From: Stagnimonas aquatica | Lineage (GTDB): Bacteria > Pseudomonadota > Gammaproteobacteria > Nevskiales > Nevskiaceae | Direction: 5' to 3' | DNA: 64,000 bases | NCBI RefSeq assembly: GCF_003730135.1 | Contig: NZ_RJVO01000008.1 | Span: forward strand, 62,001 to 126,000 | Part shown: positions 27,609 through 36,539 of the stretch, one piece after another | Layout of the letters: every line of letters begins with the position of its first letter | How positions within the stretch are numbered: the first letter of the stretch is position 1 | Notes under the pieces: generated by a model | The model's input: the letters and a program-made list of their open reading frames with translations, nothing else | What the model was told of the DNA's origin: nothing | Databases searched by the model: none | Made by a program: the position numbers and the translations under genes

Positions 27609-27656
27609 TCTGTGCCCGCGTCCGTCGCCCCAATAAAAACTAACAGAGGAGATCCG

Positions 27657-28139
27657 ATGAAACACGAAATGAAGGCGCGCTATCCGGCGCCCTCGTCGGT
27701 GGTGATGAAGATGTTCGCCGACCGCGACTTCCACACCCGCAAGCTGGAAGCCACCGGCTACTCCGGCAAGTACCAGGTGCTGAACTGCGTCGGCGACGCC
27801 AACAGCTTCAGCATCCGCATCGAGCGCAAGGTCCCGGTGTCGATGCCGGGCATGGGCAAGAACGCGCCGGAGTCGACGGTGGTCAACGACGAAACCTGGA
27901 GCCTCGCCAGCAAGACCGGCCGGGTGGTGGTGGAGCTCAAGGGCATGCCGCTGGAGATGTCCTGTGTCACTTCGATGAAGGACGAGGGCAAGGACTGCGT
28001 GGTCACCTATCAGTGGGAAGTGAAGTCGAAGATTCCGCTGGTCGGCGGAACCATCGAGAAGATGGTGGTGAATGACATGGACAAGAAGGCGGAAGAAGAG
28101 ACCCAGGCGGCGATCGCGCTGCTGAAGAATTACCGCTGA
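27657..28139 (+). CDS. DUF2505 family protein
   Basis: The product is 160 aa with an AGAGGAG site. 'ARYPAPSSVVMKMFADRDFH' at the start, 'VPVSMPGMGKNAPESTVVND' in the middle and 'LVGGTIEKMV' near the end are the recognisable DUF2505 features. This is a START-like fold of about 160 aa. The family is known mainly from actinobacteria and lipid-degrading bacteria, and its function is not established. The gene follows rubredoxin by 48 bp and may share its transcript. Confidence 0.75.
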   Translation: MKHEMKARYPAPSSVVMKMFADRDFHTRKLEATGYSGKYQVLNCVGDANSFSIRIERKVPVSMPGMGKNAPESTVVNDETWSLASKTGRVVVELKGMPLEMSCVTSMKDEGKDCVVTYQWEVKSKIPLVGGTIEKMVVNDMDKKAEEETQAAIALLKNYR

Positions 28140-28255
28140 GCGCGTGCCGCCGACAGGCGGGGCTGGGAACACACAGGGGCATACTCGGTTCGGACGAGGC
28201 GCTGTTGCCGCGCACGCCTAGGATGCCAACAACGAAAACCGGAGGAGACACGGTG

Positions 28256-29632
28256 ATGAAATCGACGACCAAGGTCGCCATGAAAACAAGCTTGCTGATG
28301 GCATTGCTGACGCTGCCGATGTCGGCCGCGCTCGCCAAGGTGCCGGCGGCCAAGGCGGCCGAACTCGATGGCCCCAAGTACACCTGCATGGGCGCGGAAC
28401 GCGCGGCTTCGCCGTCGGGCGTGGCCGAATACACCGGCAAGTTTGTCGGCACCTGGCCGGGCCAGAGCAAGCCCTTCGGCTACGAGCCCGGCCCCTACGC
28501 CGATGAAAAGGCGAAGTTCACCATCAGCGCCGACAACGTCGGGCAGTACGCCGACAAGCTCACCGAGGGCCAGAAGGCGCTGTTGAAGAAGTACCCCAAG
28601 TCCTATCGCATCAACGTCTACCAGAGCCACCGTGACTTCGGTTATGCGCCCTGGGTCTGCGACACGGTGAAGAAGAACGCGGTGACTTCCGAAGTGATCA
28701 ACAACGGGCTGGGGATCACCGGCATCAGCGGCGGCATCCCGTTCCCGTTCCCGGCCAGCGGCCTGGAGGCGGTGTGGAACGCGGTGAACCCGCACCGCGC
28801 CTCCACCGAGCAGGCGGTGACCGACATCGCCGATGTCTACGCCAACGGCAGCATCGCCTGGGGTCGCAACAAGTTCATGACCTACAACCCCGGCAACGAT
28901 CCCGAGAAGCGCGGCTCGTTCCAGGACAAGCTCAACTCCTACTTCTACACCAGCTACATCCTGCCGGAGCGCGACAAGGGCTTCACCGCCGTCGGCTACC
29001 AGCCCAACGACTTCACCAAGGACGCCACCGCCTCCTGGCAGTACAGCCCCGGCATCCGCCGCGTGCGCCAGGCGCCGGAAGTCGGCTTTGACTACCCGGT
29101 GCCGCCGGCCGGTCTGCGGACCGTCGACGACGACTACGGCTTCAACGGCTCGCCGGAACGCTACACCTGGAAGCTGATCGGCAAGAAGGAAATCTACGTC
29201 CCGTACCACAACTTCAAGATCAACGACCCCTCGATCAAGTACAAGGACCTGATCAAGCCGGATACCGTCAACCCCGAGTACGTGCGCTACGAGCTGCACC
29301 GCGTCTGGGTGGTGGAAGGTACGCTCAAGGCCGGTGTCCGCCACATCTACAGCAAGCGCATCCTGTATCTCGACGAGGACAGCTGGCACACCCTCTGGGC
29401 CGACAACTACGACGGCCGTGGCCAGCTCTGGCGCGCCAACTTCGTCAACTTCTTCTACTCGCAGGAGTCGAAGGCCTTCCATCGCGGCGCGACGATCTAT
29501 CACGATCTTTCCTCTGGCGCCTACGAGGCGGGCTATCTGGTCAACGAGCGCGGCAAGGACTGGTGGCGCATCAACCAGCCGATGAAGCCGGCGATGTTCA
29601 GCCCGGAAGCGGCGGCACGCGGCGGGCACTAA
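28256..29632 (+). CDS. DUF1329 family exported protein
   Basis: The product is 458 aa with a Sec signal (about residues 1-28, ending near 'SAALAKV'). Family blocks: 'AAELDGPKYTCMGAERA', 'FPASGLEAVWN', 'QYSPGIRRVRQAP', 'ERYTWKLIGKKEIYVPYHNF', 'YELHRVWVVEGTLK', and 'YLDEDSWHTLWADNYD'. DUF1329 proteins have a LolA/LolB-like fold and are periplasmic or membrane-associated. They occur with DUF1302 proteins in clusters for degradation of hydrophobic compounds; a role in lipid or substrate transport is proposed but unproven. A paralogue lies at 33413-34774 and a DUF1302 gene at 51148. A terminator follows. Confidence 0.9.
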   Translation: MKSTTKVAMKTSLLMALLTLPMSAALAKVPAAKAAELDGPKYTCMGAERAASPSGVAEYTGKFVGTWPGQSKPFGYEPGPYADEKAKFTISADNVGQYADKLTEGQKALLKKYPKSYRINVYQSHRDFGYAPWVCDTVKKNAVTSEVINNGLGITGISGGIPFPFPASGLEAVWNAVNPHRASTEQAVTDIADVYANGSIAWGRNKFMTYNPGNDPEKRGSFQDKLNSYFYTSYILPERDKGFTAVGYQPNDFTKDATASWQYSPGIRRVRQAPEVGFDYPVPPAGLRTVDDDYGFNGSPERYTWKLIGKKEIYVPYHNFKINDPSIKYKDLIKPDTVNPEYVRYELHRVWVVEGTLKAGVRHIYSKRILYLDEDSWHTLWADNYDGRGQLWRANFVNFFYSQESKAFHRGATIYHDLSSGAYEAGYLVNERGKDWWRINQPMKPAMFSPEAAARGGH

Positions 29633-29647
29633 GGCCGGTACTTTCTG

Positions 29648-29677
29648 ACGGGGCGGCGAACAGACGCCGCCCCGTTT
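29648..29677 (+). terminator. rho-independent terminator after DUF1329
   Basis: A stem ACGGGGCGGCG / CGCCGCCCCGT with a 6-base loop and a TTTT tail, 15 bp after the stop codon. Confidence 0.85.
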
Positions 29678-29698
29678 TCGTGTCAGGGGTTTGATTTC

Positions 29699-30565
29699 GT
29701 GAAGACTGCATTCATCACCGGCGCCAACGTCGGCCAGGCCAACCTGCTGGTCAAGGCGCTCTCGCAGCGGGGCTGGCGGGTATTCGCCGGCGTGCTTCCG
29801 GGGGCGCCCACCGACCTCGCCAACAGCGACACGGTCACCCTGGTCGATCAGGATGTCTCCAAGACCGAGTCGGTGCAGCGCAGCGCCGAGTTCGTCACCA
29901 AGGCGCTGGCCGGTCAGGGCATCGATCTGCTGATGAATGTCGCTGGCGTCGCCAACATCGGCGTCGGGGTGCTGGAAGGCGCCGATCTCGCGCAGGCCGA
30001 GCGGCTGTTCCAGATCAACACCTTCGGCCAGCTGCGGGTGGTGCAGGCCTTTTTACCGCTGCTGCGCCGGAACGCACCGGGCTCGCGCATCGCCAACTAC
30101 AGCTCCGGCGCGATCATCGCCAACCCGGTCGGCGCCGGCGTCTACAACATGAGCAAGCACGCCATCCACGGGATGACGCTGACCCTGCGTCACGAGCTGG
30201 CGCCGTTCGGCATCCAGGTCACCTCGATCATTCCCGGCGGCGTGCTCACCGCGATGTCGGCCAATGCCCACGAGAACACCAGGAAGACCTGGGCGATGCA
30301 GCCGGAAGCGGTGCGCAAGGCCTACGACCCTTACCTGAAGAAGGTGATGGAGCAGGTGTTGCCCGACATGCTGGAAAAGAGCGGCGCCACGCCCGAGCAG
30401 GCCCTGGAAGGCACGCTGAAGATCCTCGACAAGAAGACCTGGGCGCCGATGGAACTGCTGGGCAAGGACGTGAAGCCCATGGGCCTGATGCGCCGCCTGC
30501 TGTCCGATGGGCAGCTGGAAGCGATGATGCGCTCGGCGTTCAAGATCCCCTCGTACAAGGCTTAG
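29699..30565 (+). CDS. short-chain dehydrogenase/reductase (SDR)
   Basis: The product is 288 aa from a GTG start. The nucleotide motif is the reduced form 'TGANVGQANLL', followed by 'MNVAGVANIG' in the place of NNAG, and Y149xxxK153 ('YNMSK'). The substituted first motif resembles retinol/steroid-type SDRs, whose cofactor loop also varies. It is followed by a hairpin repeat and the aldehyde dehydrogenase gene in the same direction. Substrate unknown. Confidence 0.85.
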   Translation: MKTAFITGANVGQANLLVKALSQRGWRVFAGVLPGAPTDLANSDTVTLVDQDVSKTESVQRSAEFVTKALAGQGIDLLMNVAGVANIGVGVLEGADLAQAERLFQINTFGQLRVVQAFLPLLRRNAPGSRIANYSSGAIIANPVGAGVYNMSKHAIHGMTLTLRHELAPFGIQVTSIIPGGVLTAMSANAHENTRKTWAMQPEAVRKAYDPYLKKVMEQVLPDMLEKSGATPEQALEGTLKILDKKTWAPMELLGKDVKPMGLMRRLLSDGQLEAMMRSAFKIPSYKA

Positions 30566-30585
30566 CCGAGCCGCCCCTACCCCGG

Positions 30586-30609
30586 CCCTACCCCGCTCGC
30601 GGGGGAGGG
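30586..30609. repeat. GC-rich hairpin repeat, second family
   Basis: CCCTACCCCGC-TC-GCGGGGGAGGG, an 11-bp stem with one mismatch, preceded by CCCCTACCCCGG. It lies between two co-directional genes. A near copy is at 36484-36507. Confidence 0.6.
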
Positions 30610-30632
30610 AGCCATAGCAAGAGGAAGAAACC

Positions 30633-32129
30633 ATGAACGCTCCCGTCACCCCGCCGACCGAGCTGCGCCGGCTGTTCGACCGCCTCGCCGCCAAGGCGCC
30701 GGAGATTCGCGCCACCAGCGCCGAGCAACGCGCCGACAAGCTGCGGCGGCTGCTGAAAGCCACGCTGGAAGCGCGTCCGGCGATCCTCGAAGCCGGGCGC
30801 AAGGAGCTGCGCCTCACCGACACCGACATCGACGCCCAGTTGCTGATGGTCAAGGGCGAGGCGGAGTTCATCGCCAGCCACGTCGAGGAGTGGATGGCGC
30901 CGGGCAAGATCCAGGGCACGCTGATGACCCTGGGCAAGAAGTGCTACGTGCAGTACGAGCCCAAGGGCGTGGTGCTGAACCTGGCGACCTGGAACGCACC
31001 GATCGCCATCGGTCTGGTGCCGCTGATGGGCGCCATCGCCGCCGGTTGCACCATGATGCTCAAGCCCAGCGAGCTGGCGCCGCATTCGGCGCAGGTGCTG
31101 GCCGACATCATCGCCAAGGTGTTCCCGGAGGACGAGTTCGCGGTGGTGCAGGGTGGCCCCGAGGTCGCGCAGGAAGTCCTCACGCTTCCCTTCAACCACA
31201 TCTTCTTCATCGGCGGCCACGCCGTTGGCCGGCTGGTGATGAAGGCCGCCGCCGAGCACTTCGCCTCGGTGACGCTGGAGATGGGCGGCAAGAACCCGAC
31301 CATCGTCGACGCCAGCGCCGATGTCGTCGAAGCCGGCAAGAAGATTTCCTGGGGCCGCGTCGCCAACTGCGGCCAGGTCTGCCTGGCGCCGGACTACGCG
31401 CTGGTGCACGAGTCGGTGCAGCGGCCGTTCATCGAAGCTCTGTCGGCGTCGATGAAGGCGATGTACAACGCCAGCGGCGCCGGCTTCCAGAAGTCCGCCG
31501 AGCTGCCGCGCATCGTCAATCGCCGGCATTTCGACCGTATCAAGGGCCTGCTCGACGATGCCATCGCCAAGGGCGCGGTGGTGGAGTGCGGTGGCGAGAC
31601 CGACGGCGACGACCTGTTCATCGCGCCCACCGTGCTCTCTAACGTCAACAACAGCATGCGGATCATGACCGAGGAGATCTTCGGGCCGATCATCTGCGTG
31701 GTGCCGTTCAAGAGCCGCGAGGAGGCGGTGGCGGAGATCCAGACCCGCGCCAAGCCGCTAGGTTCCTACATTTTCGCCAAGGACCGCGAGGCGATCGCCT
31801 ACTGGCTCAGCCACACCACCTCCGGCAGCGTGGTGGTCAATCACAATCTGATCCAGTCCGGCACCAACCCGCATCTGCCCTTTGGCGGCGTCAATTCCAG
31901 CGGCATCGGCCGCATCGGCGGCCACTACAGCTTCCTGGAATGCTCCAACCAGCGTGCGGTGGTGGAAGACGGTCCGGGCATCGGCGACCCCGACATGATG
32001 TTCCCGCCCTACTCCGACAAGTACAAGGAAGCCATTGGCTGGATGCTCAACAAGGGTGTCAAAATGCCCGACGGCGTCCTCAACTTCATGGGCGGCCTCC
32101 TCAAGCTCACCAACGTATTCAAGAAATGA
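30633..32129 (+). CDS. aldehyde dehydrogenase (class 3 / coniferyl-aldehyde type)
   Basis: The product is 498 aa and oxidises an aldehyde to an acid with NAD(P)+. Key sites: 'NLATWNAPI' (oxyanion Asn), 'TLEMGGKNP' (catalytic Glu), and the nucleophile C250 in '[10 protein letters not shown]'. The C-terminus is a little longer than usual. The first 30 residues, without a leader, and the lack of a 'FTGS' loop in favour of 'FIGG' point to the class 3-like branch. The following APS kinase gene overlaps its stop by 3 bases. Substrate likely a fatty or terpenoid aldehyde from the surrounding pathway. Confidence 0.92.
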   Translation: MNAPVTPPTELRRLFDRLAAKAPEIRATSAEQRADKLRRLLKATLEARPAILEAGRKELRLTDTDIDAQLLMVKGEAEFIASHVEEWMAPGKIQGTLMTLGKKCYVQYEPKGVVLNLATWNAPIAIGLVPLMGAIAAGCTMMLKPSELAPHSAQVLADIIAKVFPEDEFAVVQGGPEVAQEVLTLPFNHIFFIGGHAVGRLVMKAAAEHFASVTLEMGGKNPTIVDASADVVEAGKKISWGRVANCGQVCLAPDYALVHESVQRPFIEALSASMKAMYNASGAGFQKSAELPRIVNRRHFDRIKGLLDDAIAKGAVVECGGETDGDDLFIAPTVLSNVNNSMRIMTEEIFGPIICVVPFKSREEAVAEIQTRAKPLGSYIFAKDREAIAYWLSHTTSGSVVVNHNLIQSGTNPHLPFGGVNSSGIGRIGGHYSFLECSNQRAVVEDGPGIGDPDMMFPPYSDKYKEAIGWMLNKGVKMPDGVLNFMGGLLKLTNVFKK

Positions 32130-32749
32130 CCACCGAAGTCAAAGCCACCAACGTCGTCTGGCACGACGGCGAAGTCTCCCGCACCGACCGCTACCGCATC
32201 CTCGGCCAGAAGGGCGCGACCCTGTGGTTCACCGGCCTGTCCGGCAGCGGCAAGAGCACGGTCGCCGTGGCGCTGGAAAAGGAGCTGGCCAAGCGCGGCC
32301 GGCTTTGCTACCGGCTCGATGGCGACAACATCCGCCTGGGTATCAACAAGAATCTCGGCTTCTCCGCCGAGGACCGCACCGAGAACATCCGCCGCATCGG
32401 CGAGATCGCCAAGCTGTTCGTCGACACCGGCGTGCTGGCGCTGACCAGCTTCATCAGCCCCTACCGCGCCGACCGCGACAGCGCCCGTGCCTTGCACGAG
32501 CAGGCCGGCATGGAGTTCATCGAGGTCTATGTTGATTGCCCGCTGGGCGAGGCCGAGAAGCGCGATCCCAAGGGCCTGTACAAGAAGGCGCGCGCTGGCG
32601 AGATCAAGAACTTCACCGGCATCAGCGATCCCTACGAGGCGCCGGAGCAGCCCGAGCTGGTGCTCAAGACCGCTGAGATGAGCCTCGACGAGGAAGTCGC
32701 GGCGGTGATCGCGCTCCTGGAAAAGCGCGGCATCCTGCTCGCCGTCTAA
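32126..32749 (+). CDS. cysC: adenylylsulfate (APS) kinase
   Basis: The product is 207 aa and phosphorylates APS to PAPS with ATP. P-loop G37-LSGSGKST; '[19 protein letters not shown]' and the phospho-acceptor Ser region '[10 protein letters not shown]' follow, with '[18 protein letters not shown]' near the end. It is a stand-alone kinase: no ATP sulfurylase domain is fused and no cysD/cysN is next to it. Being coupled to an aldehyde dehydrogenase is unusual for an assimilatory cysC. A PAPS-dependent sulfotransferase gene lies at 45704-46867. Confidence 0.93.
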   Translation: MTTEVKATNVVWHDGEVSRTDRYRILGQKGATLWFTGLSGSGKSTVAVALEKELAKRGRLCYRLDGDNIRLGINKNLGFSAEDRTENIRRIGEIAKLFVDTGVLALTSFISPYRADRDSARALHEQAGMEFIEVYVDCPLGEAEKRDPKGLYKKARAGEIKNFTGISDPYEAPEQPELVLKTAEMSLDEEVAAVIALLEKRGILLAV

Positions 32750-32833
32750 GCCGGCTTTGCAACCTATTTGCGACACCGCGCATCAGAGAAAGGCAGTCGG
32801 CACGGCGCCGGCGAATCCTCCCTGGTGACAGCT

Positions 32834-32858
32834 GCCCCGGCCCTGCCGGGGCTTTTTT
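32834..32858. terminator. terminator between convergent genes
   Basis: GCCCCGG-CCCTG-CCGGGGC followed by TTTTTT on the plus strand, 85 bp after the cysC stop. It lies at the end of the converging SnoaL-like gene, so it serves the plus-strand operon. Confidence 0.8.
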
Positions 32859-33399
32859 ATGGCCGCGCCTCTTCGGCGGGCAGGCCCAGACTCAGTTGCG
32901 CAATCAGCCGCCGCTTGGTCGGAATCACCCAGTTGGCCTTCAGCGTAGTCGACAGCAGGCCGGCGGCTTCCAGCTCGTCGCAGAGCTTCATCTGGTGCGC
33001 GAGGTCGAACAGGTCGAGCTGGTAGCTAAACAGGCCGTCGTCGCCGACGGTGATGAAGGACACACCCGGCGTCTGGTAGTGGCTGCCGTCGGGTCTTAAG
33101 CCCGGGCCGCGGTTCCACCAGTGGGTGATGATCTGGTTGCCGTGCGTGGTGTAGCGCTCGATGGGAAAGCTCCAGCCCTCCCAGCCCACCATCATGTCGC
33201 GGCCGTAATGGGTGGCGCGGATCTCGTCGCGGTTCTTGGCGAACACCCGCATCGTGCCGGCGTACTCGCAGAGATACTCGCAGTCCGGCGCGTAGAACTC
33301 GTCGGCGATCCAGGCCCATTCGTTGCGGCGGGCGGCTTCGACAAAGGCGGCTTGCAGTGCTTCGGCGCGGGCGGCGAGCTGTTGCGCACTCAGTGGCAT
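32857..33399 (-). CDS. SnoaL/NTF2-like protein
   Basis: The product is 180 aa. A small alpha+beta-barrel domain: 'AFVEAARRNEWAWIADEFYA' and 'CEYLCEYAGTMRVFAKNRDE' form the first helices and strand, and 'ITHWWNRGPG' lies in the pocket. The family includes steroid isomerases, polyketide cyclases and dehydratases as well as non-catalytic binders. The last gene of a minus-strand operon with an MFS pump and a DUF1329 protein. Confidence 0.75.
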   Translation of the reverse strand: MPLSAQQLAARAEALQAAFVEAARRNEWAWIADEFYAPDCEYLCEYAGTMRVFAKNRDEIRATHYGRDMMVGWEGWSFPIERYTTHGNQIITHWWNRGPGLRPDGSHYQTPGVSFITVGDDGLFSYQLDLFDLAHQMKLCDELEAAGLLSTTLKANWVIPTKRRLIAQLSLGLPAEEARP

Positions 33400-33412
33400 G
33401 TTGGGGCTCCGT

Positions 33413-34774
33413 TCAGTGACCGCTGCGGGTCACGGCGTTGGGGTTGAACATCTGCGGATTCAGGTCGTCACGGTTGAGGCGCCACCAGCCCTTGCCGGCC
33501 TCGTTGACCAGGTAGGTGGCTTCGTAGGCGCCGAGGTTGAGGTCGTGATAGATCGACACGCCGCGATGGAAGGCCTGGGCGTCCGGCGCGTAGCGGTAGT
33601 GGACCATCGCCGTGCGCCAGAGCTGGCCGCGGGTGTCATAGTTGTCGGCCCAGTGCGCCAGCCAGCTGTCCTCGTCGGCGTAGATCGTCCGCCGGCCGTA
33701 GACATGGCGCAGGCCCTTCTTCAGCGTTGCCTCGATCACCCAGACCCGGTGCAGCTCGTAGCGCTGGTAGTCGGGGTTGAGGCTGCCGGGGGTGAGCAGA
33801 TCCTTGTACTTGAGGGCAGGATCGTTGATGCGGAAGTTGTTGTAGGGGATCAGCAGCTCGCGCTTGCCGACGAGCTTCCACTGGTAGCGCTCGGGCGAGC
33901 CGTTGAACAGGTGATCGTCATCGACGGTGCGCAGACCCGAGGGCGGCACCGGGTAGTCGAAGGCGATGTCCGGCGCCTGCCGCAGCCGCCGCGTGCCCGG
34001 GTTGTACTGCCAGACGTGGGTGCTGCCGTCCTTGAAATTGAAGGGCTGGAAGCCGACCCCGATGCTGCCCTTGTCGCGTGACGGCAGCAGCACCTCGGAA
34101 AGGAAGTAGGCGGCGATGTTGTTCTCGATCTTGCCGCCGCCGTCCGGCGCGGCGCCGGGTGCCAGCGTCAGGTATTTCATCTTGCCCCAGGCGATCTTGC
34201 CGCTGGGGAAGACGTCGGCGGTATCGACGGTGGCGGTCTCGTTCCAGACGTGGCGGGTGGCCATCACGTTCCAGATCGCTTCCAGACCGCTGGCCGGGAA
34301 GGGGAAGGGAATGCCGCCCTGGACGCCGGCCAGCTCCAGGCCCTCGTTCCTGAGGCTCGCGGTCTCCAGATTGCGGCGGGTCTGCTCGCAGGCCAGATCG
34401 GGAAAGCGGAAGTCGCGATGGCTGGGGTAGACCGGCATCCGGAAGCTCTTCGGATACTTCGCGAGCAGCGCCTTCTGGCCCTCGCTCAGCAGCGCCGCGT
34501 ACTGGCCGGCGTTGTCGGCGGTGACGGTGTAGAGCGGCTGCTCGTCCGCGTAGGGGCCGGGGTCGTAGCCCTGGGGGTTCTTGATGCCCGGCCAACTGTC
34601 CAGCCATTGGCCACGGTAGGCGGCCACCCCGGTCTTGCTGCCGGCGCGTTCGGCGCCGGTACAGCTCAGCTTGGGGCCGTCCAGTTCGGCGCCGCGCGCC
34701 GCCGGGCTGGGCGTCTGCGCCAGCACGCCCTGGGCGAGGCCAGCGAGCAGCAGGCCGCTGATGATGATTTTCAT
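33413..34774 (-). CDS. DUF1329 family exported protein (paralogue)
   Basis: The product is 453 aa with a signal peptide ('IIISGLLLAGLAQGVLAQ'). The same blocks as the copy at 28256 recur: 'GAELDGPKLSCTGAERAGSK', 'FPASGLEAIWN', 'QYNPGTRRLRQAPD', 'YELHRVWVIEATLKKG' and 'YADEDSWLAHWADNYD'. The similarity is high enough for clear homology but not for a recent duplicate. Ribosome site GGAGGAG. It is flanked in its operon by the efflux pump (27 bp upstream) and the SnoaL-like gene (13 bp downstream). Confidence 0.9.
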   Translation of the reverse strand: MKIIISGLLLAGLAQGVLAQTPSPAARGAELDGPKLSCTGAERAGSKTGVAAYRGQWLDSWPGIKNPQGYDPGPYADEQPLYTVTADNAGQYAALLSEGQKALLAKYPKSFRMPVYPSHRDFRFPDLACEQTRRNLETASLRNEGLELAGVQGGIPFPFPASGLEAIWNVMATRHVWNETATVDTADVFPSGKIAWGKMKYLTLAPGAAPDGGGKIENNIAAYFLSEVLLPSRDKGSIGVGFQPFNFKDGSTHVWQYNPGTRRLRQAPDIAFDYPVPPSGLRTVDDDHLFNGSPERYQWKLVGKRELLIPYNNFRINDPALKYKDLLTPGSLNPDYQRYELHRVWVIEATLKKGLRHVYGRRTIYADEDSWLAHWADNYDTRGQLWRTAMVHYRYAPDAQAFHRGVSIYHDLNLGAYEATYLVNEAGKGWWRLNRDDLNPQMFNPNAVTRSGH

Positions 34775-34801
34775 GTCTCCTCCGTCCTTTGGTATCGACC
34801 G

Positions 34802-36394
34802 CTAATGCGCCACGCCGACCTCCGTGTCTGGCCGTGGTTTCTCGATCAGTGGCACCAGCAGCAGCGTTGCCGCCACCAGCGCCGACAGCAGCAGGTACAT
34901 GTCGTTGTAGGCCATGGTCAGCGCCTGCTGCTGGGCCAGCTGGTTTAGCAGGCCCAGCGCGCGCGGATCGCTCTCGCCGCCCGGCCCCAGCTGCGCGGCG
35001 GCGCCGTGCAGGTAGTCGTAGACGCCGCTGCGCTCGCTGTGCAGGGTCGCCGCGAGGTCCTGCCAGTGCAGCCAAAGCCGGCCGTTGAGCAGGGTGCCGA
35101 CCAAGGCCAGGCCGATGGCGCCGCCGAGGTTGCGGGTGACCGTGTAGAGGCCGCTGGCGTTCTTCACCGCCTCGCTGGGCAGGGTGCCCAGCGCCAGATT
35201 GGTCATCGGGATGAAGGCGAAGATCATCCCGGCGCCGCGCAGCACCTGCGGCCAGAGAAACTGCGCATGGCCCCAGTCGGCGCTCATGTGGCCGTTGAGC
35301 CAGGAGCCGGTGGCGACCAGCACCAGGCCGACGGCGATCACCTGGCGCGGATCCATGCGGCGCGACAGCCGGCCGGCGAGCGGCGCGGTGAGAAACATCG
35401 CCATGCCCTGCACCGCCATCACCTCGCCAATCTGCAGCGCGCTGTAGCCGCGCACCCGGCCGAGGAACAAGGGCGTGAGGTAGATCAGGGTGAACATGCT
35501 CATGCCCAGCACCAGCGACACCAGCGAGGTGAGCGCGAAGTTGCGGTTGCGGAAGGCACGCAGATCGACGATCGGGTGATCGCAGCTGAACATCCGCCAG
35601 AAGAACAGCGCGCCGCCCAACGCGGCCAGCAGCAAGCAGAGCGCGACGCTGCGGTTGGCGAGCCAGTCCACCCGCGGCCCCTCGTCGAGCGCGTAGGTCA
35701 GGCAACCCAAGAACAGCGCCAGGAAGGCCAGGCCCGGCCAGTCGGTGAGTTTGAAGATCTGCGGCTGCGGCTGATCCAGCCGAACCGTGCTCCAGACTCC
35801 CCAGGCGCAGAGCAGGCCGGGCCCGAGATTGACCAGGAACAACCAGTGCCAGCTGGCGATGCCGGTGAGATAGCCGCCGACGCTGGGGCCGATGGAGGGC
35901 GCGAGGATCGCCATCAGGCCACCGATCAGCTGCGGCAGCGCGCGACGCTTCGCCTCCGGGAACAGCAGGAACATCGCCGCGAAGGCGGTGGGGATCATGC
36001 CGCCGCCGAGAAAGCCCTGCAGCGTGCGGAACAGGATCATCGAGGGCAGATCCCAGGCCAGGGCACAGGCCAGGCTGGCGAGGGTGAAGCCGAGTGCCGA
36101 GAGCGTGAAGTAGAGCCGTGTCGACAGCAGCCGGGAGAGGTAGCCGGACAGCGGAATCGCGATCACCTCGGCGATCAGGTAGGCGGTCTGCACCCACTGG
36201 ATCTCATCGGCGCTGGCCGACAGGCCGGCCTGGATCTGGTTGATCGAGCTGGCGACGATCTGGATGTCGAGGATGGCAATGAAGCTGCCCATCGAGATCG
36301 CCAGAAAGCCCAGCCATTCGCGGCGGTGGCGCTCGCGTGCCTGATCGAGGGTTTCGTCGAGCGGCAGGCCGGTGTCGAGGCTGGCGGTGCTCAA
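34802..36394 (-). CDS. MFS efflux pump, DHA2 (EmrB/QacA) family
   Basis: The product is 530 aa from a TTG start (AGGGA site 6 nt before; the only in-frame start after the TAA at 36407-36409). Fourteen hydrophobic segments can be traced. Family signs are 'SMGSFIAILDIQIVASSINQ' in helix 1 and 'FLGGGMIPTAFAAMFLLFPE' near motif C/helix 5. It would export drugs or lipophilic compounds using the proton gradient. Usually a periplasmic adaptor (EmrA) accompanies EmrB; here DUF1329 follows instead. Confidence 0.9.
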   Translation of the reverse strand: MSTASLDTGLPLDETLDQARERHRREWLGFLAISMGSFIAILDIQIVASSINQIQAGLSASADEIQWVQTAYLIAEVIAIPLSGYLSRLLSTRLYFTLSALGFTLASLACALAWDLPSMILFRTLQGFLGGGMIPTAFAAMFLLFPEAKRRALPQLIGGLMAILAPSIGPSVGGYLTGIASWHWLFLVNLGPGLLCAWGVWSTVRLDQPQPQIFKLTDWPGLAFLALFLGCLTYALDEGPRVDWLANRSVALCLLLAALGGALFFWRMFSCDHPIVDLRAFRNRNFALTSLVSLVLGMSMFTLIYLTPLFLGRVRGYSALQIGEVMAVQGMAMFLTAPLAGRLSRRMDPRQVIAVGLVLVATGSWLNGHMSADWGHAQFLWPQVLRGAGMIFAFIPMTNLALGTLPSEAVKNASGLYTVTRNLGGAIGLALVGTLLNGRLWLHWQDLAATLHSERSGVYDYLHGAAAQLGPGGESDPRALGLLNQLAQQQALTMAYNDMYLLLSALVAATLLLVPLIEKPRPDTEVGVAH

Positions 36395-36483
36395 GCGGCG
36401 TCCCTGTTAGGGCTCCTCCACCCGCTGGCGGTTGGAGCTTGGGAACGGGGACGAGTGCCGACGAGGGAACGCCCCCACCCCGA

Positions 36484-36507
36484 CCCTCCCCCGCAGGCGG
36501 GGGAGGG
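36484..36507. repeat. GC-rich hairpin repeat, second family
   Basis: A perfect 11-bp stem CCCTCCCCCGC-AG-GCGGGGGAGGG, preceded by CACCCCGA. It is the close relative of 30586-30609 and again lies between two genes of the same direction (acyl-CoA dehydrogenase and efflux pump). Confidence 0.6.
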
Positions 36508-36539
36508 GGAACGGCGGGGGAGTGCGACCGTTCTCGCCG

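Noticed and set aside
33918-36197. 759-codon minus-strand frame spanning the efflux pump and DUF1329 genes
   Set aside because: It overlaps two well-supported genes in another frame and its sequence is Arg/Pro/Gly-rich noise.
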